A stretch of DNA of 64,000 bases from Actinophytocola xanthii (GCF_001921205.1 NZ_MSIE01000002.1:124001-188000); one strand, 5' to 3'. Positions 49,260 through 58,450 are shown, numbered from the stretch's first letter. The notes: generated by a model not told the origin, from the sequence alone. Made by a program: numbers and translations.

Positions 49260-49952
49260 CTACCCCTGGAGCTGGGTGAGGTAGGCGTCGAGCTGGGCCG
49301 CGCCGGCCAGCAGGGTGCGGCTGCGCGTGGTGAGCCGGTCCTGCCAGGAGGCGAGGAAGGTGCTCAACGCGTCCGCCCCGCCCGCCTCGCGCAGCGAGCG
49401 GACGAACCGCGCGACCTTGCTCAAGGGGTAGCCGCCTCGGCGCAGTTGACGGGCGATCTCGGCGTCCCACACGGGGTCGGGTCCGTACTGGCGGTAGCCC
49501 GTGACTCGGTCGCGCTCGGGGTGCAGGATGCCTTCGGTCTCCCACGTGCGCAGCGTCGCCGGGTGCACGTCGAGCCGGTGGGCGAGCTCGCCCACGGTCA
49601 GCGGGCGACCGCGTACCGGCGCGGGGGTGGCGGTGGACAGGCTGGCGAGTGCCGTCGCGACCTCGGTTCGCGTGTCGCGTTCGGCCAGCAGCGCGACGTG
49701 TGCGGCGTCGATGAGCCGGTAGGCCGCCTCGAGGTCGCCGCTGTTGGTCGCGCGCATGATCTCCGTCGCCTGCTGGTGCCCGTGGCCGCCGCGCAGCGCG
49801 AGGAAGGCACGGAGGGCCTGCGCGTGCAGGGAGGTGTAGCGCCGGTAGCCGGTCTCGCCGCGTTCGGCCTGCGGGAGGATGCCGGCCTCCTCGTAGTTGC
49901 GGACCGCCTGTGCGGACATCCCGTGCTCCCTGGCGAGGTCGATCGGGCGCAG
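49260..49952 (-). CDS. TioE-type regulator with two MerR-like DNA-binding domains, CTG start
   Basis: The 230-residue protein has a first MerR helix-turn-helix (RPIDLAREHGMSAQAVRNYE, then GILPQAERGETGYRRY) and a second one (LTVGELAHRLDVHPATLRTWE, then GILHPERDRVTGYRQY), joined by a helical middle. The frame has no ATG, GTG or TTG where the conserved (M)RPIDLAREHG start should be. A CTG sits exactly there, seven bases after GGAGG. Starting at the later ATG would delete half of the first helix-turn-helix. Upstream frame sequence is Arg/Thr-rich and not conserved-looking. Target unknown; it may regulate the two genes just upstream. Confidence 0.8.
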   Translation of the reverse strand: MRPIDLAREHGMSAQAVRNYEEAGILPQAERGETGYRRYTSLHAQALRAFLALRGGHGHQQATEIMRATNSGDLEAAYRLIDAAHVALLAERDTRTEVATALASLSTATPAPVRGRPLTVGELAHRLDVHPATLRTWETEGILHPERDRVTGYRQYGPDPVWDAEIARQLRRGGYPLSKVARFVRSLREAGGADALSTFLASWQDRLTTRSRTLLAGAAQLDAYLTQLQG

Positions 49953-50026
49953 CGGGATACCTCCGGTTGTGCGGCTGGAGCCGGTACGTCTCGGCCGCCC
50001 AACGATAGCGCTGGCGACCCGGCAGG

Positions 50027-50512
50027 TCAGCGAGCGAACAGCGTCTCCAGCTCGATCCCGACCCCGAGGCCGGTGGTGAACCCCGCCGTCCAGGCGCCGG
50101 CGCTGTTGTACCGGCCGCTGAACCCCACCTCGCCGAACAGGTACAGGTTCGAGCGCCGGACCGGGTACTTCACCCCGCCCTGGAGGAAGTCCACGACCCA
50201 GGCGTGCTCGGTCGAGTCGTGGCCGAACTGGTGGGCGACGCCCTGCTCGAGGCTGAGCTCCAGCTGCGAGCCCAGCGCCCGCCAGCTCCGTTGGACCAGC
50301 GTCCAGCCGAACTTCGCCTGCCAGGTGAAGTCGGTGGAGTAGGTGAACGAGAAGGCCGGGTCGCTCGGGTTGACCAGCCCGAACAGCGGCCGGCTCAGCA
50401 GGTGGACGTCGTTCTGGGTGTAGGCGAAGGTCATCGTCGCCTCGAAGCCCTCGCTGGTGTCGCCCTCGGCCGCCGCCTCGGCGGAGACCGCGCCGTACTG
50501 GGGGGAGGTCAT
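50027..50512 (-). CDS. Beta-strand-rich protein of unknown function
   Basis: The 161-residue protein shows long amphipathic strands with many aromatics (FSFTYSTDFTWQAKFGWTLVQ, LELSLEQGVAHQFG, SNLYLFGEVGFSGRYNS, GFTTGLGVGIELETLF). This resembles beta-barrel or beta-sandwich proteins more than a typical cytosolic enzyme. It has no signal peptide. ATG at 50512 overlaps the stop of the peptidoglycan-binding-domain gene, so the two are co-translated. No family recognised. Confidence 0.75.
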   Translation of the reverse strand: MTSPQYGAVSAEAAAEGDTSEGFEATMTFAYTQNDVHLLSRPLFGLVNPSDPAFSFTYSTDFTWQAKFGWTLVQRSWRALGSQLELSLEQGVAHQFGHDSTEHAWVVDFLQGGVKYPVRRSNLYLFGEVGFSGRYNSAGAWTAGFTTGLGVGIELETLFAR

Positions 50513-50859
50513 GAGGTTCTCCCGGCGTTGGCAGGCAGGTCGTCGAGCTGTTCGATCGTGTACTGCTCGTCCGGTGCCGCGACCTCCACCTGGAGGGAGA
50601 CCGCGATGTCGTTCGGCGGCCGGTGCGACTGCTCACCGCCCGCCGGTTCGCCGGTGAGCGCCGCCCACGTGCCCGGGTCACAGCTGCCGGTGGCCGCCAG
50701 CCCGTGCCGCTGCTGGACCGCGGCGACCGCCTGCTCGGTCGCCGCGCAGTACTCCCCGGCCTGGAAGCCGCTACCCACCTGGTGGTACTCCAGCAGCTGC
50801 TGCAGGTAGGTGACCCATTCCCCGGTGTCGCCCGCGCCGAGCGCCGGTTGCTCCGCCAT
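50509..50859 (-). CDS. Peptidoglycan-binding-domain (PG_binding_1) protein
   Basis: The 116-residue protein has a PG_binding_1 fold in its first 70 residues (ALGAGDTGEWVTYLQQLLEYH, FQAGEYCAATEQAVAAVQQRHGL, DPGTWAAL), followed by a short acidic tail. No signal peptide is seen. It is translationally coupled to the beta-rich gene downstream, so the two proteins probably work together, for example as a wall-targeted or injected complex. That role is inference. Confidence 0.82.
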   Translation of the reverse strand: MAEQPALGAGDTGEWVTYLQQLLEYHQVGSGFQAGEYCAATEQAVAAVQQRHGLAATGSCDPGTWAALTGEPAGGEQSHRPPNDIAVSLQVEVAAPDEQYTIEQLDDLPANAGRTS

Positions 50860-50994
50860 TGCTCTGTTGTCGCAGGCGGGACGGCCGGGCGCAGGGGCCT
50901 CCGGGGCACACGATCGGGCACGGGGAGCTGCCTCGCGGTACGCGCCGGTGCGGTAGTTGAGGAATCAATCAGCGTGCTGTGGCGTTCACGGGGC

Positions 50995-52017
50995 ATGAAG
51001 AAGATCGGATTCCTGTCGTTCGGGCACTGGTCGGACGGCCCGCACTCGGGGACGAGGACGGCGTCGGACGCCCTGCTGCAGGCGGTGGACCTGGCCGTGG
51101 CCGCGGAGGAGCTGGGTGCTGACGGCGCCTACTTCCGGGTGCACCACTTCGCCAGGCAGCTCGCGTCACCGTTCCCCCTGCTGGCGGCGATCGGCGCGAA
51201 GACCGAGCGCATCGAGCTCGGGACCGGGGTCATCGACATGCGGTACGAGAACCCGATGTACATGGCCGAGGACGCCGGTGCGGCGGACCTCCTCGCCGGC
51301 GGCAGACTGCAGCTGGGCATCTCCCGCGGGTCACCGGAGCAGGTGATCGACGGGTGGCGGTACTTCGGATTCCAGCCCGCGGAGGGGCAGACGGACGCCG
51401 ACATGGCCCGCACCCACGCCGAGGTGCTGCTGCGGGTGCTGGAGGGCAGGGGGTTCGCCCAGCCCAACCCGCGTCCGATGTTCGCCAACCCGCCCGGGTT
51501 GCTGCGGCTCGAGCCGCACTCCCCGGGACTGCGGGAGCGGATCTGGTGGGGTGCGGGTTCCAACGGCACGGCCGTGTGGGCGGCCGAGCACGGGATGAAC
51601 CTGATGAGCTCGACGCTGAAGAACGACGAGGGCGGGGCGCCCTTCCACGTGCAGCAGGCCGAGCAGATCCGCGCCTTCCGCAAGGCGTGGGCCGAGGCCG
51701 GATGGGAGCGCGAGCCACGCGTGTCGGTCTCGCGCAGCATCTTCGCGCTGACCTCCGACCTCGACCACGCCTACTTCGGCGGCGAGGGGGAGAGCTCGGA
51801 CCAGGTCGGCTACCTCGATGCCAGCACGCGCGCGATCTTCGGCCGCACCTACGCCGCGGAGCCCGACGTGCTGGTGGAGCAGCTGGCCGAGGACGAGGCG
51901 ATCGCCGAGGCGGACACGCTGCTGCTGACCGTGCCCAACCAGCTGGGCGTCGACTACAACGCGCACGTGCTCGAGAGCATCCTCACCCACGTCGCTCCGG
52001 CACTCGGCTGGCGCTGA
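50995..52017 (+). CDS. LLM-class flavin-dependent oxidoreductase (bacterial luciferase-like)
   Basis: The 340-residue TIM-barrel protein begins MKKIGFLSFGHW and shows family signatures ELGTGVIDMRYENPMYMAEDAGAADLLAGGRLQLGISRG. It uses reduced flavin for monooxygenation or oxidation of a small molecule. ATG at 50995. Its 3' end overlaps the convergent SDR gene by 35 bp. No pathway partner beyond the SDR is seen. Confidence 0.88.
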   Translation: MKKIGFLSFGHWSDGPHSGTRTASDALLQAVDLAVAAEELGADGAYFRVHHFARQLASPFPLLAAIGAKTERIELGTGVIDMRYENPMYMAEDAGAADLLAGGRLQLGISRGSPEQVIDGWRYFGFQPAEGQTDADMARTHAEVLLRVLEGRGFAQPNPRPMFANPPGLLRLEPHSPGLRERIWWGAGSNGTAVWAAEHGMNLMSSTLKNDEGGAPFHVQQAEQIRAFRKAWAEAGWEREPRVSVSRSIFALTSDLDHAYFGGEGESSDQVGYLDASTRAIFGRTYAAEPDVLVEQLAEDEAIAEADTLLLTVPNQLGVDYNAHVLESILTHVAPALGWR

Positions 52018-53026
52018 GCAGCCGCTCGCTGAGCTCCCACAGCCGTCGGGCCGAGCTCGGGTCGACGGCGTGGGGCACGACTTCGGACGGGACGTCCTCG
52101 CTGGTGCCGAAGGCGACGGGCCTCGGGGTGTCCAGCGGCGAGATGTCGTTGTCCTTGAGGTAGACGCCGCCGATGTCGGCGAGCAGCGGGCTGGTGGCGG
52201 CGAACACGCTCGTGCTGGCCCCCTGCTGCGGCGTCTTCATCTCGCGTGCGGGGTCGCGGACCGGTCGCCCGGACTCGTCGAGCAGGCCCATCGCCCGCAG
52301 CTCCTCGTCGCTGAGCCAGGCGGTCCGCTCCTCGCCCTCGGCCAGCCACGGACCCAGGTTCGTGCCGAGGACGATCCCGGGGTGCACCGCATAGCCGCGG
52401 ATGCCCTCGGCGGCCCAGCGACGGTCCAGCTCGACCGCGAACAGGACGTTGGCCGTCTTGGACTGACCGTAGGCCAGCATGCCCAGGTCGTCGTAGCCCG
52501 TGGTGAAGTGCGGGTCGTCCCAGCGGATGTCGGAGAGGCGGTGGCCGCCGGAGGTCACGTTGACCACCCGCGCGCCGTGGGCGGCACGTAGGGCCGGCAG
52601 CAGGGCCAGCGTCAGCTGGAAGTGGCCGAGGTGGTTGGTCGCGAACTGCACCTCGTAGCCGCGGTCGTCCCGGACCAGCGGGCCGGCCATGATGCCGGCG
52701 TTGTTGACCAGGACATGCAGCGGGCGGCCGGAGTCGAGGTACCGCGCGGCGAAGGCGTCGATCGAGGCCGGGTCGAGCAGGTCGAGGCGGTCGGTTCGGA
52801 CGCGGTCGAGCCCGGCCAGCCGTGCCGCCGCGCGGTCGGGGTTGCGCGCGGCCACGGTGACCGACGCGCCGGCCCCCGCCAGGGCGCGGGTGGTCTCCAG
52901 GCCGATGCCGTTGTGGCCGCCGGTGACGACCACGTGCGTGCCGGAGAGGTCGAGGCCGCGGACGACGTCCTCGGCGGTCGCCGCCGCGGTGAAGCCGGTT
53001 CCGATGGGATGCTGTCTGTGGTTCAT
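51983..53026 (-). CDS. Short-chain dehydrogenase/reductase (retinol-dehydrogenase-like)
   Basis: The 347-residue Rossmann protein has the cofactor motif TGGHNGIG, NNAG, a catalytic Ser in NVTSGGHRL and the YGQSK motif. The Arg pattern after strand 2 (AARNPDR) suggests NADP. It is longer than the classical 250 residues, with a C-terminal extension typical of WWOX/retinol-type SDRs. It is divergent from an AraC regulator 73 bp away, its probable controller. Confidence 0.9.
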   Translation of the reverse strand: MNHRQHPIGTGFTAAATAEDVVRGLDLSGTHVVVTGGHNGIGLETTRALAGAGASVTVAARNPDRAAARLAGLDRVRTDRLDLLDPASIDAFAARYLDSGRPLHVLVNNAGIMAGPLVRDDRGYEVQFATNHLGHFQLTLALLPALRAAHGARVVNVTSGGHRLSDIRWDDPHFTTGYDDLGMLAYGQSKTANVLFAVELDRRWAAEGIRGYAVHPGIVLGTNLGPWLAEGEERTAWLSDEELRAMGLLDESGRPVRDPAREMKTPQQGASTSVFAATSPLLADIGGVYLKDNDISPLDTPRPVAFGTSEDVPSEVVPHAVDPSSARRLWELSERLLSASRVPERRG

Positions 53027-53099
53027 GGCTCCAGCCTGCGCCGACCGGCCCGTACTCTGAATAGTTGTCAGTCCGCATTTCTTGCGCGATAGTACGACC

Positions 53100-54023
53100 G
53101 TGGACCAGCTGTCCGAGGTGTTCGACCTCGTCGAGGTGCGCGGGCTCGTGACCGGCGGGTTCGCGGTGGGGGGTCCCTGGGTGTCCTACGGCGCCATTCG
53201 GGATCCGATGAAGCTCATCGCGGTCGTGCGTGGCCGGCTCCGGCTCGCCACCGACGGCATCGACGGTCCGATCCTGCTCGAGCCTGGCGACGTCGCGATC
53301 CTGAACAACCGGGCATGGCTGGAGCTGCGCGGCGGCACCGGCGACGGACCGCCCCGCGAGATCGTCCCGGAGGAGAACGACCTGGCCACCCGGATCGAGG
53401 GGACCGCCGCCGGGACCGACGACGTGGTCATCGGGGGCCGGGTCGACCTCAACCCGACCGGTCAGGCCCTGCTGCTCCAGGCGCTTCCGCCGGTGGGACA
53501 CGTCCGGGCCTCGGCGGCCACGGCAACGAACCTGCGCGCCAGCCTCGACCGGCTGTTCGAGGAAGTGGCCGGCAACCGCATCGGCTCGGAGTTCGCGGTC
53601 CGGCAGTACGGCCAGCTCCTGCTGCTCGAGGTGCTGCGGGCCTACCTCGACCAGACCGAGCTCCCCCCGGGATGGCTGCGGCTGCTGATCGACGAACGAC
53701 TGCGGCCGGCACTGGGCCTGATGCACGCCGAACCGGGGCGGCCCTGGGGTCTGGCGGAGCTCGCGCGAGCCGCGGCGATGTCGCGGACCTCCTTCGCCGA
53801 CCGCTTCCGCGCCGTGGCGGGCATGCCCCCGCTGGCCTACCTCAACCGCTGGCGCATGCTGCTGGCCCAGCGCGCCCTCCGCGACCGCGACGTCCGCGTC
53901 GGGTCCCTCGCGGCGGAGCTGGGCTACTCCTCGGAGAGCGCGTTCAGCACGGCGTTCAAACGCGAGGTAGGGGAGTCCCCGCTGCGCTATCGCTACCGGA
54001 TGCGTGACCACGCGACTACCTGA
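53100..54023 (+). CDS. AraC-family regulator with N-terminal cupin
   Basis: The 307-residue protein has an AraC-binding-type cupin (AraC_binding_2/cupin_6-like; FDLVEVRGLVTGGFAVGG) and a C-terminal pair of helix-turn-helices (WGLAELARAAAMSRTSFADRFRAVAGMPPLAYLNRWRM and LAAELGYSSESAFSTAFKREVGESPLRYR). GTG 53100 gives the usual family start; TTG 53082 is an alternative. It is adjacent and divergent to the SDR gene, the typical place for its target. Confidence 0.9.
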   Translation: MDQLSEVFDLVEVRGLVTGGFAVGGPWVSYGAIRDPMKLIAVVRGRLRLATDGIDGPILLEPGDVAILNNRAWLELRGGTGDGPPREIVPEENDLATRIEGTAAGTDDVVIGGRVDLNPTGQALLLQALPPVGHVRASAATATNLRASLDRLFEEVAGNRIGSEFAVRQYGQLLLLEVLRAYLDQTELPPGWLRLLIDERLRPALGLMHAEPGRPWGLAELARAAAMSRTSFADRFRAVAGMPPLAYLNRWRMLLAQRALRDRDVRVGSLAAELGYSSESAFSTAFKREVGESPLRYRYRMRDHATT

Positions 54024-54078
54024 CGTGTCGGGTCAGCGCTAGCATCGGACACCTGCCGGCGGAGTCGGGGAGGTCGCG

Positions 54079-57000
54079 ATGCGCGGTCTGGTCGTTGTCG
54101 TTGCGGTGGCACTCCTCGGCGGGGCGGTGGCGACGGCCCCGGCCGCCGCAGCCCCGGCGGCCGGCGTGCCGGGCGGCGACGTCTACGCCTACCTGGAGAA
54201 TCCGGGGATGGTCGCGGAGGGGCAGCGCCCGCACCACGCGTTCCTGCGGCCCCACGAGGACATCCGCTCGGCGGCGCGCGGGGACGAGCGGAGCCGCTAC
54301 GCCAGGTCCCTGGACGGGGAGTGGCGCATCGCGATGGCCGACCTGCCGGAGAAGGTCCCGACCGGTTTCCACGCCGCCGGCTACGACACCTCGGGCTGGC
54401 GGCGGGTGCGGGTGCCGCACACCTGGCAGACCGACGGGCTCGACCACCCGATCTTCCGGAACATCGCCACCGAAATCCAGCCCGACGACCCGCCACGCGT
54501 GCCGAGGGACGTCAACCCGACCGCCGCCTACGCCCGGAACTTCGACGTGCCCGCCGACTGGGCCCGACGCGCGACGTTCCTCCGTTTCGAGGGTGTGACC
54601 TCGGGCTACTTCGTCTGGGTCAACGGCCGGTACCTGGGCTACGACCAGGGCGGCTACACGCCGGCCGAGTTCGACATCTCCTCGGCGCTGCGACCGGGCC
54701 GCAACCGGCTCGCCGTCCAGGTGCACCGGTGGACCGCCGGCGCCTACCTCGAGGACGTCGACCAGTGGCGCTACGCGGGCATCTTCCGGTCGGTGCACCT
54801 CTACTCGACCCCGAGGACCTACCTCGAGGACGTCACACTGCGCACCGACCTCGACCCCACCTACACCGACGCGACGCTCACCGCCGCCGTCGAACTCGGG
54901 CACGCACCCGGTGGCGCGACCGGCGAGCACCGGGTGACCGCGAGCCTGCGGGACCCGCGGGGCCGGGAGGTCGGCAGGACGAGCACCCGGGTCGATGTCG
55001 AGGGGCCGGCGACGGCGCGGCTCGCCATGCCGGTCCGCGACCCTGCCAAGTGGACGGACGAGACGCCGAACGTCTACACCGTGGTGTTCACCCTCGCCGG
55101 CCCGAACGGGCGGGTGAGCCACGTGACGAGCGAGACGGTCGGCTTCCGCGAGATCGAGATCCGCGACCGGGTGCTGCTGGTGAACGGGAAGCGAGTGCTG
55201 TTCAAGGGGGTCAACCGGGCGGAGACCGACCCCGAGCACGGCCGACACGTGCCGAGGGCGGCGCAGGAGCGCGACGTCGCGCTGATGGAACAGCTGAACG
55301 TGAACGCCGTGCGGACCTCGCACTACCCGTCCGACCCGTACTTCTACGAGCTCGCCGACCGGCACGGGCTGTGGGTCGACGACGAGGTGGACATCGAGAC
55401 CCACAACCACGAGAACTGCGCCGACTGGTGCCAGGCCAACCAGCCCGAGTGGCGCGCGGCGTTCCTCGACCGGCTCGTGGGCATGGTGGAACGGGACAAG
55501 AACCACCCCAGCGTGTTCATGTGGGACACCGGCAACGAGGCCGGCCTCGGCGCCCACCACTTCGCGATGGCGGACTGGCTCGACGCCAACGACCCCACGC
55601 GGCCGATCTACCACCAGTCCAACAACCCGGACGGGGACGCGCCGTTCGCGGACGTGTGGGGACCGCGTTACCCGTCGCCGGAGAGGTTCGCCCAGCAGGC
55701 GGTGAGCACGACCAAGCCGGTGATCCTGGGCGAGTACGCCCACGCCATGGGCAACAGCCTCGGCAACTTCCGCGAGTTCTGGGACATCGTCCGGGCCAAC
55801 CCGCAGACCCAGGGCGGGTTCATCTGGGACTGGGCGGAGCAGAGCATCAGCCAGCCGGTGCGGATCGTGCCGGACAGCTCGGGCAACGACATCCTCGCGC
55901 ACCTCTCGGGCGCTCCGTCGCTTGTGGAGGGACACCGCGGGAAGGGCCTGTACCTGTCCGGTCTGGACGACTTCGTCGAGGTGTACCGCGACCGGCGGCT
56001 CGATCTCACCGGGACGGCCGTGACGCTCGACGCCTGGGTGAAGCCGGGGGAGTGGAGCGGCGACTTCCGCATCGTCGGCAAGGGCGACCACCAGTACGCG
56101 TTGAAGATGAAGAACGAGAACACGCTGGAGTTCTTCATCCACAGCGGGACCTGGCGTCCGGTGCAGGCCAGGGTGCCCGCGGACTTCTACGGCAACTGGC
56201 ACCGGGTGAGCGGGACCTACGACGGAACGGTGCTGCGGCTCTACATCGACGGGCGCGAGGTGGCGAGCACGCCGTTCAGCGGCCGGATCGACACCTCCTC
56301 GGCGGAGGTGAACATCGGTCGCGACTTCGAGACCTCCTGGAACGACCCGTATGACGTGGGTCGGATGGCGCACGGCGTCGTGGACGACGTCCGCATCTAC
56401 GACCGGGCGCTGACCCAGGCCGAGCTGTCCAACAGCACGCCGGCCGGGGATGCTTTGCTGGCACTGGACTTCGACCGGATCGAGAAGCGCGGCCGCCATT
56501 TGTCCTACGGCTCCAGCCTGTCCGGGTTGGACGGGCTGGTGGGTGCGGACCGCTACCTGCAGCCGGAGACCGCCCAGCTGGCGTGGGCGCAGCAGCCCTT
56601 GCGGTTCTCCTACGCAGACGGGACGCTCACCGTCGCGAACGAACGCCAGTGGGTCGGCACGGAGGACCTCCGGTTGCGCTGGCGGGTGAGCGAGGGGGCG
56701 AGAGTGGTGGCGCGCGGCGAGCGTCCGCTGCGCATCGGCCCAGCCGCGACGGGAACGGTGCGGCTCCGGGTGCCCGGCAACCCGCGCGACCGCGAGCGGT
56801 TCCTGACCGTCGAGGCGGTGACCGCCTTCGGGGGCCCGATGCTGCCGCGTGGCCACGTACTCGCGCACGACCAGTTCCTCCTCGGCGGGACGCGGGTGCC
56901 CGGTCTCGACCCGGCGCCGCAGGCGGGCAGCGTGACGACCGCGGAGACCGATGCGTCGGTGGTCGTCACGGCCGGTCCCGGGCGGTACACAGTGGACAAG

Positions 57001-57834
57001 CGGTCCGGCACGATGTCCTCGATCGTCGTGCGGGGCAGGGAGCTGCTGGCCGGTGGGCCCGAGCTGGACGTGTGGCGCGCGCCCATCAGCAACGAGACGT
57101 TCGCCTGGGGACGCGCCGAAGGCGAGGACTGGCGACGGGTCGGCCTCGACCGGTTGGCGACCACGGTCACCGGGGTCACCGTCTCACCCGTGCCGTCGGG
57201 GGTCCGGGTGGTCGTCGTCTCGCGGGTGGGGGCGACGGACGTGGCCGACGCCTGGTTCGACCAGACGATGACGTACACGATCGACCGCGGCGGGACGATC
57301 CGGCTGGACCACCAGGTGACCCCGCAGGGGAGGGTGCGCTCGCTGACCTACCTGCCGAGGGTCGGCGTGTCGCTGGCGGTGCCGGAGTCCTACGACCGCT
57401 TCGCCTGGTACGGCAGGAAGGTGGAGAGCTACGTCGACCGGCGGGAGGGCTCACCGATCGGCGTCCACCGGTCCACGGTCGCCGACCAGTACGTCCCGTA
57501 CCACCGCCCGCAGGACCACGGCAACCACACCGACGCGCGCTGGGCCCTGCTCACCGACGGCCGCACCGGCGGCCTGCTGGTCGCCGGCGCCAAGGACGTC
57601 AGCGTGACCCGCTTCGACGACCTCGACCGGGCGGCGTACCCCTTCCAGCTGCGACCGAACGACGGCTGGCACACCCTGCACGCCTCGCACGCGGTCACCG
57701 GCGTCGGGGACACCCCGAACCCGGTGCGGGAGCACTACCAGGTCCAGCAGAACGTGACCCACGAGTACACGCTGACCCTGCGCCCCCTGACCGCGAGCGA
57801 GGCCAGAGCCGGCCTACCGACCGGCGCGGGCTGA
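54079..57834 (+). CDS. Secreted GH2 beta-galactosidase with an inserted LamG/concanavalin-like module
   Basis: The 1251-residue protein has a signal peptide (about 1-29), GH2 sugar-binding and Ig-like domains, and a TIM barrel with acid/base Glu487 (DTGNEAGLG) and nucleophile Glu552 (ILGEYAHAMGNS). A LamG domain (about 620-790; GLYLSGLDDFVEVYRD to VVDDVRIYDRAL) lies directly after the barrel and before the beta-sandwich and the Bgal_small-type domain (about 940-1240). ATG at 54079 follows GGGGAGG. The LamG module probably adds polysaccharide binding. Extracellular removal of terminal beta-galactose is likely. Confidence 0.92.
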   Translation: MRGLVVVVAVALLGGAVATAPAAAAPAAGVPGGDVYAYLENPGMVAEGQRPHHAFLRPHEDIRSAARGDERSRYARSLDGEWRIAMADLPEKVPTGFHAAGYDTSGWRRVRVPHTWQTDGLDHPIFRNIATEIQPDDPPRVPRDVNPTAAYARNFDVPADWARRATFLRFEGVTSGYFVWVNGRYLGYDQGGYTPAEFDISSALRPGRNRLAVQVHRWTAGAYLEDVDQWRYAGIFRSVHLYSTPRTYLEDVTLRTDLDPTYTDATLTAAVELGHAPGGATGEHRVTASLRDPRGREVGRTSTRVDVEGPATARLAMPVRDPAKWTDETPNVYTVVFTLAGPNGRVSHVTSETVGFREIEIRDRVLLVNGKRVLFKGVNRAETDPEHGRHVPRAAQERDVALMEQLNVNAVRTSHYPSDPYFYELADRHGLWVDDEVDIETHNHENCADWCQANQPEWRAAFLDRLVGMVERDKNHPSVFMWDTGNEAGLGAHHFAMADWLDANDPTRPIYHQSNNPDGDAPFADVWGPRYPSPERFAQQAVSTTKPVILGEYAHAMGNSLGNFREFWDIVRANPQTQGGFIWDWAEQSISQPVRIVPDSSGNDILAHLSGAPSLVEGHRGKGLYLSGLDDFVEVYRDRRLDLTGTAVTLDAWVKPGEWSGDFRIVGKGDHQYALKMKNENTLEFFIHSGTWRPVQARVPADFYGNWHRVSGTYDGTVLRLYIDGREVASTPFSGRIDTSSAEVNIGRDFETSWNDPYDVGRMAHGVVDDVRIYDRALTQAELSNSTPAGDALLALDFDRIEKRGRHLSYGSSLSGLDGLVGADRYLQPETAQLAWAQQPLRFSYADGTLTVANERQWVGTEDLRLRWRVSEGARVVARGERPLRIGPAATGTVRLRVPGNPRDRERFLTVEAVTAFGGPMLPRGHVLAHDQFLLGGTRVPGLDPAPQAGSVTTAETDASVVVTAGPGRYTVDKRSGTMSSIVVRGRELLAGGPELDVWRAPISNETFAWGRAEGEDWRRVGLDRLATTVTGVTVSPVPSGVRVVVVSRVGATDVADAWFDQTMTYTIDRGGTIRLDHQVTPQGRVRSLTYLPRVGVSLAVPESYDRFAWYGRKVESYVDRREGSPIGVHRSTVADQYVPYHRPQDHGNHTDARWALLTDGRTGGLLVAGAKDVSVTRFDDLDRAAYPFQLRPNDGWHTLHASHAVTGVGDTPNPVREHYQVQQNVTHEYTLTLRPLTASEARAGLPTGAG

Positions 57835-57842
57835 GTGGATTC

Positions 57843-58244
57843 TCACCAGCCTCCCTGGACCATTGTCTGGAACAACCATTCGCCGTCCCGCTTCACCAGG
57901 AGGTCCCCGTACCGCACGGTCTGGGAGAAGTCCCCGACGGTGATCGTGGCGTCGGTGACCACGAACACGAGGCCGGCGTGGAGGAACACCGGGGTGCGAA
58001 CCGACTCCATCTGGACGTCGCCGCCGCCGAGCTGCTCGGCCATCGCGGTGAGGAACCGACTCCGGTCCCACGACTCGGCCGACCCGTCGGTCACGGCGTT
58101 GACCGGAAACATCGCCATGTCCGCCATCGCCTCGACATCCTTGGCCACCGCCAGGGCGTCCCACTTCTCGAACCACGCGAGGACGCCTGCCACGTCCTCG
58201 TCACTCGCCACGAACCCGGCCCCGCGTGTCTGCTCAGCACTCAT
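57843..58244 (-). CDS. NTF2-like (DUF4440/SnoaL-type) small protein
   Basis: The 133-residue protein has the cone-shaped NTF2-like pattern: a helical start (DEDVAGVLAWFEKWDALAVAKDVEAMADM), then beta strands (VFLHAGLVFVVTDATITV, YGDLLVKRDGEWLFQTMVQGGW). Family members act as small-molecule isomerases, hydrolases or binding proteins. ATG 58244 preferred over GTG 58253. It is divergent from a MerR gene with palindromic operators between them. Confidence 0.82.
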   Translation of the reverse strand: MSAEQTRGAGFVASDEDVAGVLAWFEKWDALAVAKDVEAMADMAMFPVNAVTDGSAESWDRSRFLTAMAEQLGGGDVQMESVRTPVFLHAGLVFVVTDATITVGDFSQTVRYGDLLVKRDGEWLFQTMVQGGW

Positions 58245-58257
58245 GGCGACCACTCTA

Positions 58258-58272
58258 CCGTACGGTGTACGG
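58258..58272. promoter_or_regulatory. Inverted repeat CCGTAC-GGT-GTACGG
   Basis: Perfect 6-bp arms with a 3-bp centre, 14 bp upstream of the NTF2-like gene start. The style resembles TetR-type operators. It is positioned to block expression of that gene; the binding protein is unknown. Confidence 0.5.
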
Positions 58273-58292
58273 AGTTATTGTCGGCGCTCCGC

Positions 58293-58313
58293 TTGACCCT
58301 GACGCAGGGTCAA
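58293..58313. promoter_or_regulatory. MerR-family operator with 9-bp perfect arms
   Basis: TTGACCCTG and CAGGGTCAA flank a 3-bp centre (ACG), a perfect dyad of the type bound by MerR/TipA-like activators of drug-response genes. It lies 138 bp upstream of the MerR gene and 49 bp upstream of the NTF2-like gene start, so it may act on both. TTGACC at its start could double as a -35 box. Confidence 0.75.
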
Positions 58314-58375
58314 CCCGCCATCCTGCTGTCCGGAGCGCCGCACAGGACCGGGAGTGCCGCGCCTGAAGGAGGGAC

Positions 58376-58435
58376 ATGACGATGGACGCGGCGTACGTCG
58401 GCGCGGTGCTCGGCTACCGCCGGAAGATCGCCTGA
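58376..58435 (+). CDS. Possible 19-residue leader peptide before the MerR gene
   Basis: An ATG with AAGGAGGG six bases upstream opens a 19-codon frame ending in TGA at 58433-58435, 15 bp before the MerR start. The peptide is MTMDAAYVGAVLGYRRKIA. It may be a leader peptide or the remnant of a former target gene. Short length makes this uncertain. Confidence 0.4.
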   Translation: MTMDAAYVGAVLGYRRKIA

Positions 58436-58450
58436 GGCAGGCTGGGAGCC

